64,000 bases of DNA, from assembly GCF_021130785.1 (NCBI RefSeq), contig NC_060215.1:72113501-72177500 (forward strand), given 5' to 3'. This DNA comes from Homalodisca vitripennis. Lineage: Eukaryota > Arthropoda > Insecta > Hemiptera > Cicadellidae. Positions 49,309 to 62,300 of this stretch are shown here, piece by piece. How positions within the stretch are numbered: the first letter of the stretch is position 1; every line of letters begins with the position of its first letter. Both the position numbers and the translations under genes were made by a program. The notes under the pieces were generated by a model, which ran no database searches, had not been told where the DNA came from, and was given only the letters and a program-made list of their open reading frames with translations.

Positions 49309-50085
49309 CAAGCGGAGGCTGCAGCTATTATGGAATGTGCTCGTGAGAATCTTCGTCTGCGATATAGGAGTAAGACGATTAATATTTTCACGGACAGTCA
49401 GGCAGCGCTGATGGCGCTGGATTCTTGCGTGATCAAATCCAAACTGGTTTGGGATTGCTATCAGGCCGTTTCCTCCCTTGCCAGAATCAACAATGTAACC
49501 GTTTGTTGGGTTCCTGGTCATAAGAGCTTGGGAACGAGAGCTGATGCCCTGGCCAACCAGAGCTCAGCGACAATTATGACGGGCCCTCAACCGTTCTGCG
49601 GTGTTCCAAGGTGTGAATCCTCTAGGGTTGTCTCGAAATGGATTCGCGCGGAGCATGAGAGAATGTGGAGATTGCATCCGGGTTTGAGAGTGAGTAGAAT
49701 GGTATTACAGTCACCTTCCTCCAGGGTGGCTTCGGACCTTCTCTCATTAAACAGATCAATGTCTTCTAAGGTCATTGGTCTCAGTACGGGGCATGGTCAC
49801 CTGAGGAAACATCTTCACAGAGTCGGCATCCTTCAGGAGGATCCGCTCTGTGGAAGGTGTAATGAGCAGGAGGAGACTGCTGAGCACCTGCTCTTTGATT
49901 GCCCTGCAATAGCAAGAGAGCGGTATGCCATTTTTGGTAGTTTGGACAGGGGTGGTGAATTTTCCCAGGAGGACTTGAGAGGTTGTTTTCGGTGGTTTGT
50001 TGAACTGCTGAAGTTGTAGACTGGTGGGCCTCATGGTGTGTTTCCGGGGTGCGCAAAAAGCCCTTGAGGCTTAAGAAAAAAAAAA
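49309..50085 (+). mobile_element. Young 5'-truncated LINE insertion with poly(A), inside Sailor
   Basis: The insert is bounded by GTTGTATT at 49301-49308 and 50086-50093, an 8-base target duplication. It ends in a run of at least ten A just before the right copy. Its reading frame is intact to the stop at 50019, and the flanking transposase reads continuously once it is removed. It carries only the 3' part of a LINE (RNase H onward). Confidence 0.92.
49330..50019 (+). CDS. LINE ORF2 C-terminal part: RNase H plus CCHC-type zinc motif
   Basis: Encodes an RNase H domain: ECARENLRLR (Glu), INIFTDSQAALMAL (Asp), VTVCWVPGHKSLGTRADALA (His and Asp). A C-terminal block with CGRCNEQEETAEHLLFDC follows, the zinc-knuckle typical of ORF2 tails in RNase H-bearing LINEs of the I/R1/Jockey groups. 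RNase H removes template RNA during target-primed reverse transcription. The frame is open from before 49330 to TAG at 50017-50019; the RT and endonuclease are missing by 5' truncation, so it has no start of its own. The intact frame makes it the youngest element seen here. Confidence 0.88.
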   Translation: MECARENLRLRYRSKTINIFTDSQAALMALDSCVIKSKLVWDCYQAVSSLARINNVTVCWVPGHKSLGTRADALANQSSATIMTGPQPFCGVPRCESSRVVSKWIRAEHERMWRLHPGLRVSRMVLQSPSSRVASDLLSLNRSMSSKVIGLSTGHGHLRKHLHRVGILQEDPLCGRCNEQEETAEHLLFDCPAIARERYAIFGSLDRGGEFSQEDLRGCFRWFVELLKL

Positions 50086-50696
50086 GTTGTATTACCAACC
50101 CCATTTAAACGTTCTTTCTCCTTGCAAATTGCAACTACGGTGCTTTTGTTTATGCCTAACGCAGCTGCGGATCTTTCTACCACTTTCTCTACTGGTATTA
50201 AAATAGCCCCGTTATCCTTTTCTTGCTGAAAAAATTTCCGGACTTTAACCACAAGTTCTCGTGACTGACTGCGCAAAGCAGAGCTCTGGCTGATTTTGGT
50301 GTATGGTGATGGTCTCACTGGGCGAACGCGAAGGCGGCCTCTTTTATTAGCACTGGTTCCTCCTCTTCTTTCCATTACGGTGATAGTTAATGTACAATGT
50401 GCAGTATATAAAACACACACACACTCACACCCTGATATTCGCAACGAACAGCAAAAACACAGAACACAGACAACAAATTTAGCAGTAAACTCGAAGTAGT
50501 CACTCTAGTAGCACTTGAGGACTGCGCAGAGAAGCGGTCGCCGCGGTGCGATGTGGCAACAGTGCCTGTTGCTGTGGCAACCGTGTCAGACGCTCCTCGC
50601 TCCTATTGGTCAGGTAGCCAACCAGGCAGTTCTCCCTCTCACTCCAACGTCAGAACGCCTCAGCACACCGATATGGAAGTTGTATCTATTTGACTA

Positions 50697-51527
50697 TAAG
50701 ATTAACTTCTAAAGGAGCAACTTACCCTCATCATGAGGCCGCACATGCTAAATATCATACCAAGTATATTCATATAATCTGGAGTTAAGTCATCTCCATT
50801 AGGATTTTGGGAATTGGATACTGGCTGTTTGAATCTGAAAATACATAAAGAATACATGAATGATTTGGTCATGCAATATAAAACTACTGGTTAGATATAA
50901 GACCTAAGCAAAAACCAATTTTAAATACACAATGCTTATATCATAAAAACATTCTCTGAATATCAGGTAAAAGGTTTATGCATAAAATAAACCATTATTT
51001 TATGAAACATACCATACACATCATGAAAATATTTAATTGCTTACCATTTAATGAAAAAAATAACCAACAGATTTATAAACAGGGAAGAGTTTGTAGAATT
51101 AAAATCTCTTGGCAGTTGTATTGTACTTACCTATGTTCTCTATCGGGTCTTCGTGGATCAGATATGTGATTGCCTGCATGCATGGTTGTAAATTTTAGGA
51201 ATTTTCAAAATCTGCCCTAAAACAGAAAATATTTTTTATTGGACACACATATACAATCTTAAAATATTAATTTTTAAAAAATATGGCAAACTGATTTTTT
51301 CTAAGAGATGTGTCTACACAAAATCTGGCTCTATTTTTGGTCTAATTATAAATACTGGTACTGTTTACTATCCTCAAAAAGAGCAATAAATATTTGAAAT
51401 ATAGATAGATTGAAATACAAATAAACGTTGCTTACCCCCTCAAAATGGCAAGTAAACTCACTGTAGTGGCACAGTGTTTTAGACCAACTATTCATGTATT
51501 TTTATAAACATATTTCATCACAACCAA
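50697..51527. other. No supported feature
   Basis: AT-rich intergenic sequence between the Sailor element and the foldback element. A 63-codon frame at 50978-51169 has no recognisable content. Confidence 0.5.
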
Positions 51528-51541
51528 TGCTTCAAAATGTG

Positions 51542-53284
51542 CCGACATGAAACTGGCCATAGATTCCATCCATAAAAAAAACGAGTACCCGGACCTAGTT
51601 CCTAACTGAATCCTAAACTAGTTCATCACCTTAAACCATACAAAATATATATTTATTTAATAACGTGAAGATAAATACTACAAATAAAGATTTTTAATGA
51701 ACAAACACTACTTTCATGATAATAATCGCCTTTATAGTGGCCATTTAAAGGACTATACTCATTTAACAAGGCAAGTTCTGAAAAACCCTATAGATGGTCC
51801 CGTACCTCAAAAACGTACGAGCCGATTTTTATAAAACTTTATATACACATTTGAAACACAATCTACTATACTACATTATAAGCCTCATTCTTAGGCTGCG
51901 CCTATTTTCGGAGCCACACCGATTTTTTAGGTTATGTGCTAAAAAATCAAATCTATGGATGGCCGTACCTTAAAAAACATGCAAGCCAATTTTGATGAAA
52001 CTTTCTATACACATTCATTACAAGTTCTACTATACTACAATATAAGCCTTGTTCTTAGGCCACGCCTATTTTTGGAGCTAACTGATTTTTTAGAATATGT
52101 GCTAAAATATCAAATCTATGGACGGCCGTACCTCAAAAACATACGAGCAGAAAGTTTGATTTAAATCGGCTTGTACTTATTTGAGGTACAGCCATCCATG
52201 TTTTTCCAGTATTAAACATATAAAATCGATATATCTCCGAAAATAGGTGCGGCCTAGGAATGAGGCTTATATTGTAGTATAGTAGACCATGTAATGAATG
52301 TGTATGGAAAGTTTTAATAAAATCGGCTTGTACGTACTTGAGGTACAGCCATCCATGTTTTTCCAGTATTTGACATGTAAAATCAATATATATCTCCGCA
52401 AATAGGAGCGGCTTAATTATGAGGCCTGTATTATACTAGAGTAGACCAAGTAATGAAAGTGTATAGAAAGTTTTATTAAAATCGGCTTGCACGTTTTTGA
52501 GGTACGGCCGTCCATAGATTTGATTTTATAGCACATAATCTTTAAAAAAGGTGTGGCTCCAAAAATAGGCGTGGCCTAAGAATGAGGGCAGTATTGTATG
52601 ATAGTAGACAATGTAATGAATGTGTATAGAAAGTTTTATCAAAATCAGCTTGTACGTTTTTGAGATACGGGTGTCCATAGATTTAATTTTTCAGCACATA
52701 ACTTTTAAAATAGGTGTGGTTCTGATAATAGGCACGGTCTAAGAATGTAGCTTATATTGTAGTATAGTAACCCTTATAATGAATGTGTATAGAAAGTGTT
52801 ATCAAAATCTGCTTGTACGTTTTTGAAATATGGCTATCCGCAAATTTAATTATTCAGTGTTGATACGTAAAATCGATAAATCTCAGAAAATAGGTGAGGC
52901 CTAAGAATGAGGGTAGCAATATAATACAGTACACCATGTATTCAATGTGTATAGGCAGTTTAATCGAAATCATCCCCTACATTTTTGAGGTACGGTAATT
53001 TATAATTGTTTTTTTTCTGCATTTGGCCTTTGAAATGAAGTACACTTTGTGCATGAAAACTGGTATTTTTTATTTTAGAATGCCTGTTAAGTGGATTCTA
53101 TAGATTTTTTATTTGTTCTTTATGTTTTTAAATAATAAAATTAATTTAGTTTTATTAATTGAACTGGTTCTGGAACTAGGTTAGTGGTAGTTCAGGAACT
53201 AGGTCAGTAGTTCATGAACCAGGTTAGGATTCATGTCAGAGGATTAGTTCTTTTTATGGATGGAATCTATGGGCAGTTTCACAC
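51542..53284. mobile_element. Foldback element made of inverted arrays of a 163-bp unit
   Basis: Flanked by exact copies of TGCTTCAAAATGTG at 51528-51541 and 53285-53298, a 14-base duplication. The ends are inverted: GAAACTGGCCATAGATTCCA near 51549, and its reverse complement with one mismatch near 53259-53278. Inside, a unit marked by CGTACCTCAAAAACGTACGA begins at 51801, 51964 and 52127 (period 163). It then flips, and the reversed marker GAGGTAC or its variants occur at 52183, 52340, 52499, 52662, 52825 and 52987 (period 157-163). No coding sequence is seen. Confidence 0.85.
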
Positions 53285-53298
53285 TGCTTCAAAATGTG

Positions 53299-56285
53299 AC
53301 ATATTAGACTTTTAACAGTAAGAGAATACATAAAATGAGTCTATAACATTATGTAATTCGACAAGTTAAGTCATTTGTATGGTTTGTGTAATGGCTGCTA
53401 GAAATGGAAATACTGTTATTTGTCAATAACCTATTACAAAATAATGTGTTACATTTAGGTAACATGTTGCCAGCTGATTCAATCTTGGTATTAGCATCTA
53501 GCTACTAGACATGTTTACCCTTCAAAATAGTAAAATGTAATTTAATGTTGCACTTTTTCATTTGTTACATTTTATAAATATACATTGTTTATACTACACA
53601 GTTTTTTATTCACATTAAGTTATTACTTTTTAAGATATAACAACAGCCAACCTATACTATAATTTGAAATACCTAGAATGTATTTTGGTTTGAGTAGTTA
53701 TATTGAGGATTCCTTACTCATGAATATTGATATTTCGAGTGTTGGACGCTTATTATGCTGCATTCATTAACTATTTAAGCATTTTCCTTTTGAAAAAACA
53801 AGCCAACTGAAATAACTTTTTTATTTATGTTTACTAACCCCAAATGTTCCCTTTCTACATTCATACTCACTATAGAGGATATCTGGGCAGTTTTAATGCA
53901 AGAATTGGAGGCTCCTAAACGAATAAATTAACAAATGTACGGATAGTCTAAATGGAATCTTCACTTAAGTGATAAAGATTAGGTTATGTCTGTGTATTTC
54001 ATAAACTAAACATTCTATTAACAATTATAAACAATGTTCAAGTTACTCACTTGATTTAGTGAAAAATATTGATGACGATGGAAATTAACAAAAACTATTG
54101 CACATAAATACTATCCAAGAGTCTATCATATGCAATTTAACCTCGTCAACTGGCATCCATAACTTAATCTTTCACTTTCACCTTTCACTAGTCTTCCATT
54201 TTTTCGTCATGACGTGAGTGATTCATAGGATTTGACGATGTTTTTCATTAATATTTGCCATTATAGTGGCAAGCCAAAAATCTTAAACCATGCAACCTCG
54301 TTCGGTGTCCTCTAGCGCGTGTTGACAGAGTTTTGACATGGTTTATTGGTTTTCAATTGTCAAAAATAAAAATTTCCTATATTTCCTCGTAAAAATTATT
54401 TCTTTACATTTGAATATTATTTAATCTCAATATAAACGACTAATGCAACTACATGATAAGTGATGAGTCAAATATTACTGATTAAATTACATCAGTACAT
54501 ATTGATGTAAGCGTACTACATTACTTTGTTACATTTTAAACCAAGATACTTCATATGTGCAGTAATACGGCCTTATAGGTGTAATGTGTGTTCAAAGGTT
54601 GAGGAAGAGTCGTACATATGTATTTATAAAATCTTTGTTTATAATTATCTTTACCCTAGTGTTGTTGATGTTTCTTCATGTAGGTCTACGGTTACTCACC
54701 ATATTTCACACAATAAATTGTGTTTTATATACATATATTCTGCTGCAATTATTATCTTTGCTACTGCAGTAGTTCGGTGATCATTTCTCCTCATAGTTAA
54801 GAATGACAGTTAAATATAGTTTTCTCACTATTTTTGTATCGATATTATAGTTACTCTTTAAGTTTATACGGTTCTGTTACTGTTTCATGATTACTGCTAC
54901 ATTATTGTTTGTTGTAGATTTTTACAACACTTCCTATAGCATATTTCTTCTTCCCGCACAGTCTGTGTGTATTTTCATGTAAGGCATATTTACGTACTAT
55001 GATTGTTTTATTGCTGAATTAAAATTAATCTAATACAATGTTATACTGTCACGTTTTAATATTTTAGTGTGACATAAGCTTGGCAACTCATAAGCTTATC
55101 TTTTGTTGCCAAGTTTACTATCCGTTGATGTTGGTGATCTTGCTGAAAATAGTTGTTCAATAATACAATTATTTCATAAATGTATTTATATTTGGATTGC
55201 TTTAAATCTATTTAATCAATAACTAATTTGTTGATGATATTTAAACTATTTGTAATGTATTTCATATTTAATTTATGTAGGTCACTATCAAGCTATCTTT
55301 GATGTTTTGTGAAGGATTATCACTATAAAAATAAAAAAAACTAATAAAATAAATAACTGAAAACGGATTGCAGCATCTTCAGTTTAGTAATCCGTATAAG
55401 GCTAGAACCAATTTTGAGGAATTCTCAAAGAAAAATGCTAAACACATATAAGAGTAAAGGAGGTCGATGTTATAGTTAGTTTATTACAAATGAATTACAT
55501 TAAACCTCACAATGTTCCAGAAAAACGATGCCAATTCACCCCTTCAATAAATCTGAATTGATGGATTTAGGCCTCCAACACTCAAATCCTGAATATACCT
55601 CTGACAAAGAGGGTTGAGGTAGCTCCTGGGGGGCTACTGTTACTGTTGGAAGCCACTGTCTGGATATTCATTGAAATTACGAATTAGTTTTATTGATTTG
55701 CAGTGTAATATTGTAAATTAATAAACACATTTTCTCCGTTAAGAACAGTTTGAGTAATTGTTTGATCTCCATCTAATGCTGAGTTGTGAATACATTTGAT
55801 GCAACATGTGATCTACTTCTTAGAGAGGATCCGCAGAGTTCATGATTAGGTGAAGTCAACAGTATTGTATTTTCGTTACCACCATTAATTTTTCAGGCTA
55901 ATTGCGTGTGAATTAATTACAACGCCAGTCAAGCATACGAAAATAACAATCAAAACATGTCCAAACCTTCCAATATATTCAGAGTGAATTTTGTATACTA
56001 CTGCTGGTTAATCTCTTGTATCACATCATCACTGCGTCATGTCAGGATTCTGCTCCGAGATTAACCAACAAGAGTTCCAGACGACTGCCTGTCTTGTTGG
56101 CTTGTAAATGTAAACAAATAACCTTAACTTGTTTAGTTCAATTAATATTAACTATTTTGCTTAAATATTCCCTGATTGCAGTCAATTACTTTGAAATTAT
56201 GTAAGATATTTGCTGGTGTTTGTGTCCAAATTGTGTTCTATTCGAATATTTATTACTGTCTCTGATCGGAATTGTTAATTAAAAG
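53299..56285. other. Intergenic sequence and probable WASHC4 promoter region
   Basis: AT-rich; no gene recognised. WASHC4 transcription presumably starts within the last few hundred bases before 56286, but I see no TATA box or initiator that I would commit to. An 84-codon frame at 54526-54780 is unsupported. Confidence 0.4.
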
Positions 56286-56337
56286 ATGTGGGATGAAGCG
56301 GAATGGGAAAAGAAACCACTCCAAGAAGGATTGAATA
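56286..56337 (+). CDS. WASHC4: WASHC4 coding exon 1
   Basis: A short exon of 17 codons plus one base: ATG in the context AAAAGATG, MWDEAEWEKKPLQEGLN, then donor GTGAGT at 56338 (phase 1). The acidic, Trp-containing start fits the human N-terminus (PDWEFDRVDDG). The first base of the next codon (A) joins GA of exon 2 to give Arg. Confidence 0.75.
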
Positions 56338-59300
56338 GTGAGTTATACATTTGATAGGCCCGTTTGTTTGAAATACTATATTTAAGTTATTCTTACTATC
56401 GAAAAAAATGAACAGTAGTGTAAATTTCTTATCTATTTCTGAGTTTTTTACATAATTTAATTGCTACTGTTTTTATTTTGTTTAGTTGTATGTTGTAAGA
56501 AATATTATGTAATTCCACTAATTATACAAATTTCTCCTGTAGAATAATGTACTAAAGATATCCCATTTTGTATACTTCTTAGGCAGATAATATTTATTTT
56601 ACTACCATTACCAAAAATTTTCGAAAACAACAACAGTTTCCTATTGAAGTATACTTCTTCTTACCACGAAGTTTTAAGTGCTTACAAATAATATTTTGTA
56701 CTAAATTAACATATTTGAGGGAGTATTTATATTCAGGACATTATGGTGAATTTGTAAAATTGTATCTCTTTCAAACATTAATGATCAGACCCATTATAAT
56801 TGAAATCTGTTTTTGATTGGTACTAACACAAGGAATGTTTGTAGTCTTTACCATCTGCTATTAGCTCTCGGTTCTGCCCTGCGCTGATGGCTGGAGGCAT
56901 TACTACATAGGTCCTTTTTTGGGTTATGGTTTAGTTTTTAGGACTCTCCGTACCTTAATTGTTTTGTGTTATGTTTATATTCACTTTTTAAGAATTTTCC
57001 ATTTATAAAAACAATAAATAGGCCAGTTCTAGTTTGGCTATTTTTTGGGCTTATTGGATGTACTAATAACGATCAAAATCCACATTTCCAACATTTCTAA
57101 TAATATGAACTTTAATTCGTAGGTAAATGTTTACATTAGCTACTTCACAATGTTTGTTGTTTTTTCAAGATGAAACTGCAAAAACAGTACATAAAACATT
57201 TAAAAACATGAGAAAACAACTAAATTTCAGAAAGTTTAAATAAAAAAATATCTCTTAAAAGAAACTTGTAGTTGAATGTCCTGACAGTAATACCTCACGG
57301 CTTACAGCTTGGCATGCAGTGAATGAACAGAGAACATACCTAAAGAAAATACTGATCATTAAAATATGAAATTCAGAAAGTCTGATCACTAATGCTTGAG
57401 CTAAAACTATTACAAAGTTACCTAACCTTATTATTTTATGTAGGAGGACAACGTTTGCTAGATAAAAGTACATAAAGAATTTAAAATTCCCATTACGTAG
57501 TATATACTTCACAGTATTATTCTATAAAGTGCATTCATGATACTAACTTTTACATTAAATAAATGCAGAAAAAAAATCACTCATTAACACCACAAAATCA
57601 GGAAAACATTGAGGGATGCTCAAAGAAGATGTGCAATTACAAACAGGACCGAAATAACAAAGGAAAAACTATGCATCAACTTTAATAATTTTTGTGCAAT
57701 ACATGGTTTTCTAGTGCCTAAAAATTCTTTCTAGAAATAAAAGTATTCTATTAAAAGAAATTGTCCAAATTTGTTTTAGGTTATTTTAGCTAATGTGGCT
57801 AAAGTAAATATTATCTAACCACAACACATTTAACTGTGGCTACTAATTTTAAAAGTGCCAATTCGTATCAAAAATATGAATGTCCAAATAGGAGGAATAG
57901 GCCTGATAATGCAGTTTCAATATTTATGTTTGAAATTGAAATTGTCAATATCTTATTCATTTGTCATTAGATCTTCTTGAATTTTGATATTTTACCTGAG
58001 AGGTACTATCTTGAGGGATTTTTATCATTTGTAACTAGCAGTAATTAAACAACCTTACGGAGGTGTCACAACACACACTGGTGGTTAGAGGCATTCATGA
58101 TCAGGCCCTCTGTAATTTTGCTGTTATCCAGTAAGATTTTCTTACAATCACAGTTTACATGCTATTTTCAGTTCAATTTGCTATCTATATTAATAACTAA
58201 CAATACCAATAGTTATAACAATCATTGCACTGTTTGGATAGTGGATTGTACATTGGAGAATCCAATCAAAATTGACATGCAAACTGTTATTAATGAGCAT
58301 TTATTTAGTTGTCAAAGCCATTTTACTTGCAGTAAGCCTACATGACATTATTTACTAAAGTTGCAGCATAAAATACTGGAAATAGAAATTATTAATCTGA
58401 GTATTCTTGCCCCCAAAATAATAAGAAATATGTATATTAATATTAGTTTCATAAACTGAGTAATTAATAATACAAAAAAATCATTTCACTAGTACTAGTA
58501 CATACAAGAAAACAAAATCAGACCACGCAACAACAATATAAATGATATATAAATATGTAGATTGGAGAAATTGCCATTATCTGATGGTATTGGTAAGTTA
58601 TGATAAGACATGATCTTTAGAAGATTTCTTCACCAGCTGTATGCTTTTATAACTTATGATTTTTTAAATAATTTGGAAAAGAATTACGTTATTACTTTTA
58701 GATTCATGTTATTTTTATATGAGGACGTAATTTGACAGGTTTCATTGCTTCATTTGACAAAACTTTAAGGCAAATAACACATAGAGGCGTTATTGACTTC
58801 AGATGCAATATATTGAAACTTTTTTTGAGGCCAATCCCCTTTTAAGCCTTATACTACTTGTCTTCATGGACCACTGGCCTGTGCAAGAATTGTACCAAAC
58901 TGAATAAGGGGGAGAGTCGATACAGTTTAAGGTTAATGGCACTGATAAAAAGTGCAATGGTTACAGATAGGATTTGAACCTGTGCTATCTCTAACTAGGA
59001 TCCAAAATCTGACGTCACAGACCGCTCGGCATTGGCACTCCCAAATCTCCAGTATCTTAACCTCACATTGGCATTTTCTATTCTTTTTACATAAATATTT
59101 TGCTCACACTGTTACAGCTAATGCTAGATCAGTGACAAGTGGCAACTAAATTTGCTCTTTCTCTTATAGTCACACCAACATTAAGACTAAGTATTTATTT
59201 TTTCTATAAGTTATTGTACTCTATCACATCCCATTTCTCAGCCAACGACCATTAGTTTTGATTAAACCAATGCACACAGTTTAAAAAAGAAGTGTATGAT

Positions 59301-62300
59301 TTTAAGCCTGGTTCCCCTGGTAACCATGCCCGACCAACTTTTGGGAACCACTGTCCTAGAATATCTGATAGCTTGTAACAGATTACTTGCCAATGACCAT
59401 GAAAGCAGGTTTATCATCATAGCCCGTATTTCAAAAAATACAATATCAGGTTATACAAGAGGTGATAATCTATTGAAGATAACTTCCGGCAACACGTTAC
59501 TTTCACAGTTATAGTCCAAATCATGGTACCTTCCACCAACTATTATACATTGGTAAGAGAGAATAGCTCTGGTCCGTGCTATTGTGACCAGATATATGTC
59601 TCTTCTTTTCATTTGAAATCCGATCCACATGTAATTTAACTACATATTCCATGTAATTTCCTGTGTTAACTTTGCCATCCATATTAAATGCACTATTATT
59701 ATTGGCTGAGCATTAGCGAAGGCTAGACAAATTTTATTTCAGTCTATCTATCTGTCTATTTGATTACACAATATTTTGAAAATGAAATGACCTATAGACT
59801 TGAAACTTTACATAAGGCTTCATTTCTATATAAACAAAACTGAGTTCAATGGTGGTGCATGACACTCCATGGGATTTGGCTGAGTGTTAGCAAATATATT
59901 TACATTTATCTTATGAGTAACCATGAAGGCAATGAGAAAATATCGGAATAAAACATATGAAATTTGAACATGTGACAATTTTATTCATTGAGGAAAACAA
60001 AAAGCATTGTTATTGTTGGGTAGACCCTTACATATTTCATTGTTTGAATGTTCATGCAGGAGCATGTAAATCCATTGTATGCTAATAAAAAATGTAATTT
60101 TTTATGGGGAAATAAAGAGAATTGTTTAACATTATTAAGGTAGAAAGGAGTGATAACAAAAATAACTATTAAAATCACAATTGATTGCACACTATTCTGC
60201 TGAGTTTTATGTATTCGTTCTGTTTTTAGCTCTCACCAAAATCTATAGTATTTATGTTGGTCTAAGTTATTTCCTCTCTACCGGCATAAAATCTATGGAA
60301 ATCAAAGAGAAATTCTTATACATTAATGAGATGGTATTTCGTTTAAAACGTATTTAAAAATACTAAATTATTTCAGGACACGCTGGAGAAGTTGTTTTAC
60401 ATACGTTTGGAAATTTTTTGGAAGAATATGGTACACAACTTTTGGCCATCCAAGAAGCATTATCAGGAGCATCAGAATTGGATTATTACCCTGTTTATGT
60501 TCAGGTACTGTAAGCATTGTCAAGCTTGAAGTGTTTTCAAAGATATGTATTAAACAGTTTGTATCACATTATTTTTTAAGTTGGTATTTCTTCTTAAAAT
60601 CAATACAATGTAAAATTAGAAGATAGCTGAAGTAATTAATAAAAATAACATATAACATGGGCTTTACTTTTAAATACTTCTTTCCCAAGAAAGATAAAAG
60701 TAGCATTTCTTATAAATAGAAGGCTAAATTTATTTGTAGAATGCATTTTTCGAAACTGTAAAATGGAGAATAAAACTGTCACCTGCATTTAGTTTTCAGA
60801 CATTCCCAAGAATAAAACTTTATTTTAAAATTCCAGTTTTCTCTTTTCTCTGATGTTATCTTATCCTTTGGAACTGCAGGGGCCACCTTTAGCCCTGTGT
60901 AGATATAATGTTGACTGGAGACATATTTCACAGAATTTTGTTGTTTAAAGTTCAATTATAGCTGATGAAAATAAAGATGCATATTTTATTGTTAAAAGAA
61001 CCATTACAAGATAATTATTAAACAGACACTAAACTAAAATCTCATGAAGATTACATTCTTAATTCTAAGGCTAATTGTAAATCTGCCTGGAATGTTACTT
61101 AATAAGAGTCTAATTTAGGTCTTGCAAATTAAGAAATAATAAGTTAAGATTTCATTAAAATACCATTGAAGAAATTGAAATTAATACACATGAATAGATC
61201 AGACATATCACCAAAAATAAGCAAAAAACCAATTAATCTTAAGAATATTAATATATTGATTAACTTGTGAGTCATTCACAAATCATTTAACCATTTTGGA
61301 TTTTTGTTTTGTTTTCGTTTTTTAAAACAATATTTAGAAGCACTATACTACATTTTATGTAAATTTTCTACCCCAAAGTAGTTTATTATCTTTTCAATTT
61401 AATGAAGATGAGATGGCCCTATCAGACAAATCAGTCAAATGATGATAAAAACTAAACAATCCAGTTAGTTGATGTGGGAACTGTAAAGGTGACACTTCTC
61501 TTTATTTATTATAGCAGTGTCCATTTAACTAACTTATATTGTTGATGCCTTTAATTAAGGTGATATGTAATAGCTCTTGTCTTGGTTTTGTGATTAAAGA
61601 AGGTTCAGTCCCTATACTAGTTAATTTGAGATAAAATATAAAAATAAAATCAAGAAGTTCTTCACCCCTTTTGTTTATGTTGGAGCTTCCACAGAATGTA
61701 TGTTGGAAGTTACTGTCACATCCAAGAATCAGTGCCGCCTTTTTCCCTCAGCAATACTGCAAAAATCTTCATGGTTGTGCCACTCAACTGTGCGATCTCC
61801 TTTATAGACCTTATTATAGTTAGGAGCTGAACCGTCCATAAGAGCCCATGTTAAATTTGGCCAGTTTAGGTGCACTTTTCTCCAACACCCTTTAACCTAC
61901 AATACTCAAATTTTCACTAGGTCAGGTTATGTGTTTCATAAGTATATTGAACTAAAAGTTTGTTTCTATGGTTACAAATATCATTGTATCTTTTTTTATA
62001 AATTTGAGTATTTTACAAAAAAATTCAATTAAAAGATTTTTAATTTCCTTTTTACTGGTGTGATTGATTTAATCTTCAATGGTGTACTACACACTTGGTA
62101 AAAATTTCATCAAGATGTCTTTACTACTTCCTGAGAAACATGTACCTTTATGTTAAAAACTTATACTTTCGGGAAATTGCATTTAAAGATAAAGCAAGGT
62201 TTTACTTACACAGATTCTTTATTAGAAGTCTCCAGGGCAGTATCAATCATTGTTTCCCTATTCTTCAGCTAATTGCTGCTGTCTTTTCTTCACTCTAGCT

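Larger units (their letters stand above)
48046..50375 (-). pseudogene. Sailor transposase, split by a LINE insertion and frameshifts
   Basis: Starts at ATG 50375 (MERRGGTSANKRGR). A helix-turn-helix region (KVVERSAAALGINKSTVVAI) follows to 50094. The frame resumes at 49300 (QTPGKKRRKRKTVTALDGF), shifts near 49230, and continues 49220-48306 through the DDE domain: IVWLDETWVN (first Asp), IVMDNAPYH (second Asp), FNAIEMVWAQVK (Glu). Exactly 82 residues separate the second Asp and the Glu, the DD82E spacing of the Sailor family. A second shift in an A run near 48318 leads into the acidic C-terminus (NGDDSDSETSDLEDFADE) ending at 48046. All three catalytic residues are present, but the insertion and two shifts make this copy non-functional. 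Confidence 0.88.
47342..50696 (-). mobile_element. Sailor-type (DD82E) IS630/Tc1/mariner-group transposon, complete but interrupted
   Basis: The inverted ends are TAGTCGAATAGATACAACTT at 47342 and, reversed from 50696, TAGTCAAATAGATACAACTT. They agree at 24 of the first 26 positions and are flanked by TA on both sides (47340-47341 and 50697-50698). The transposase gene inside reads right to left. Removing the nested LINE (49309-50085) and one copy of its target duplication leaves about 2.57 kb. Both ends and the TA duplication are in place. The terminal regions are notably more GC-rich than the surroundings, as expected of recent foreign DNA. Confidence 0.9.

Noticed and set aside
51780..53000. 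CRISPR-like or satellite array
   Set aside because: The units are contiguous 163-bp repeats without spacers, flip orientation midway and are bounded by inverted ends, which fits a foldback element.
54526..54780. 84-codon frame upstream of WASHC4
   Set aside because: No motif and low-complexity hydrophobic content; two overlapping frames are equally open.
58970..59040. tRNA gene
   Set aside because: A and B boxes are present but no acceptor stem or anticodon arm closes; SINE head instead.
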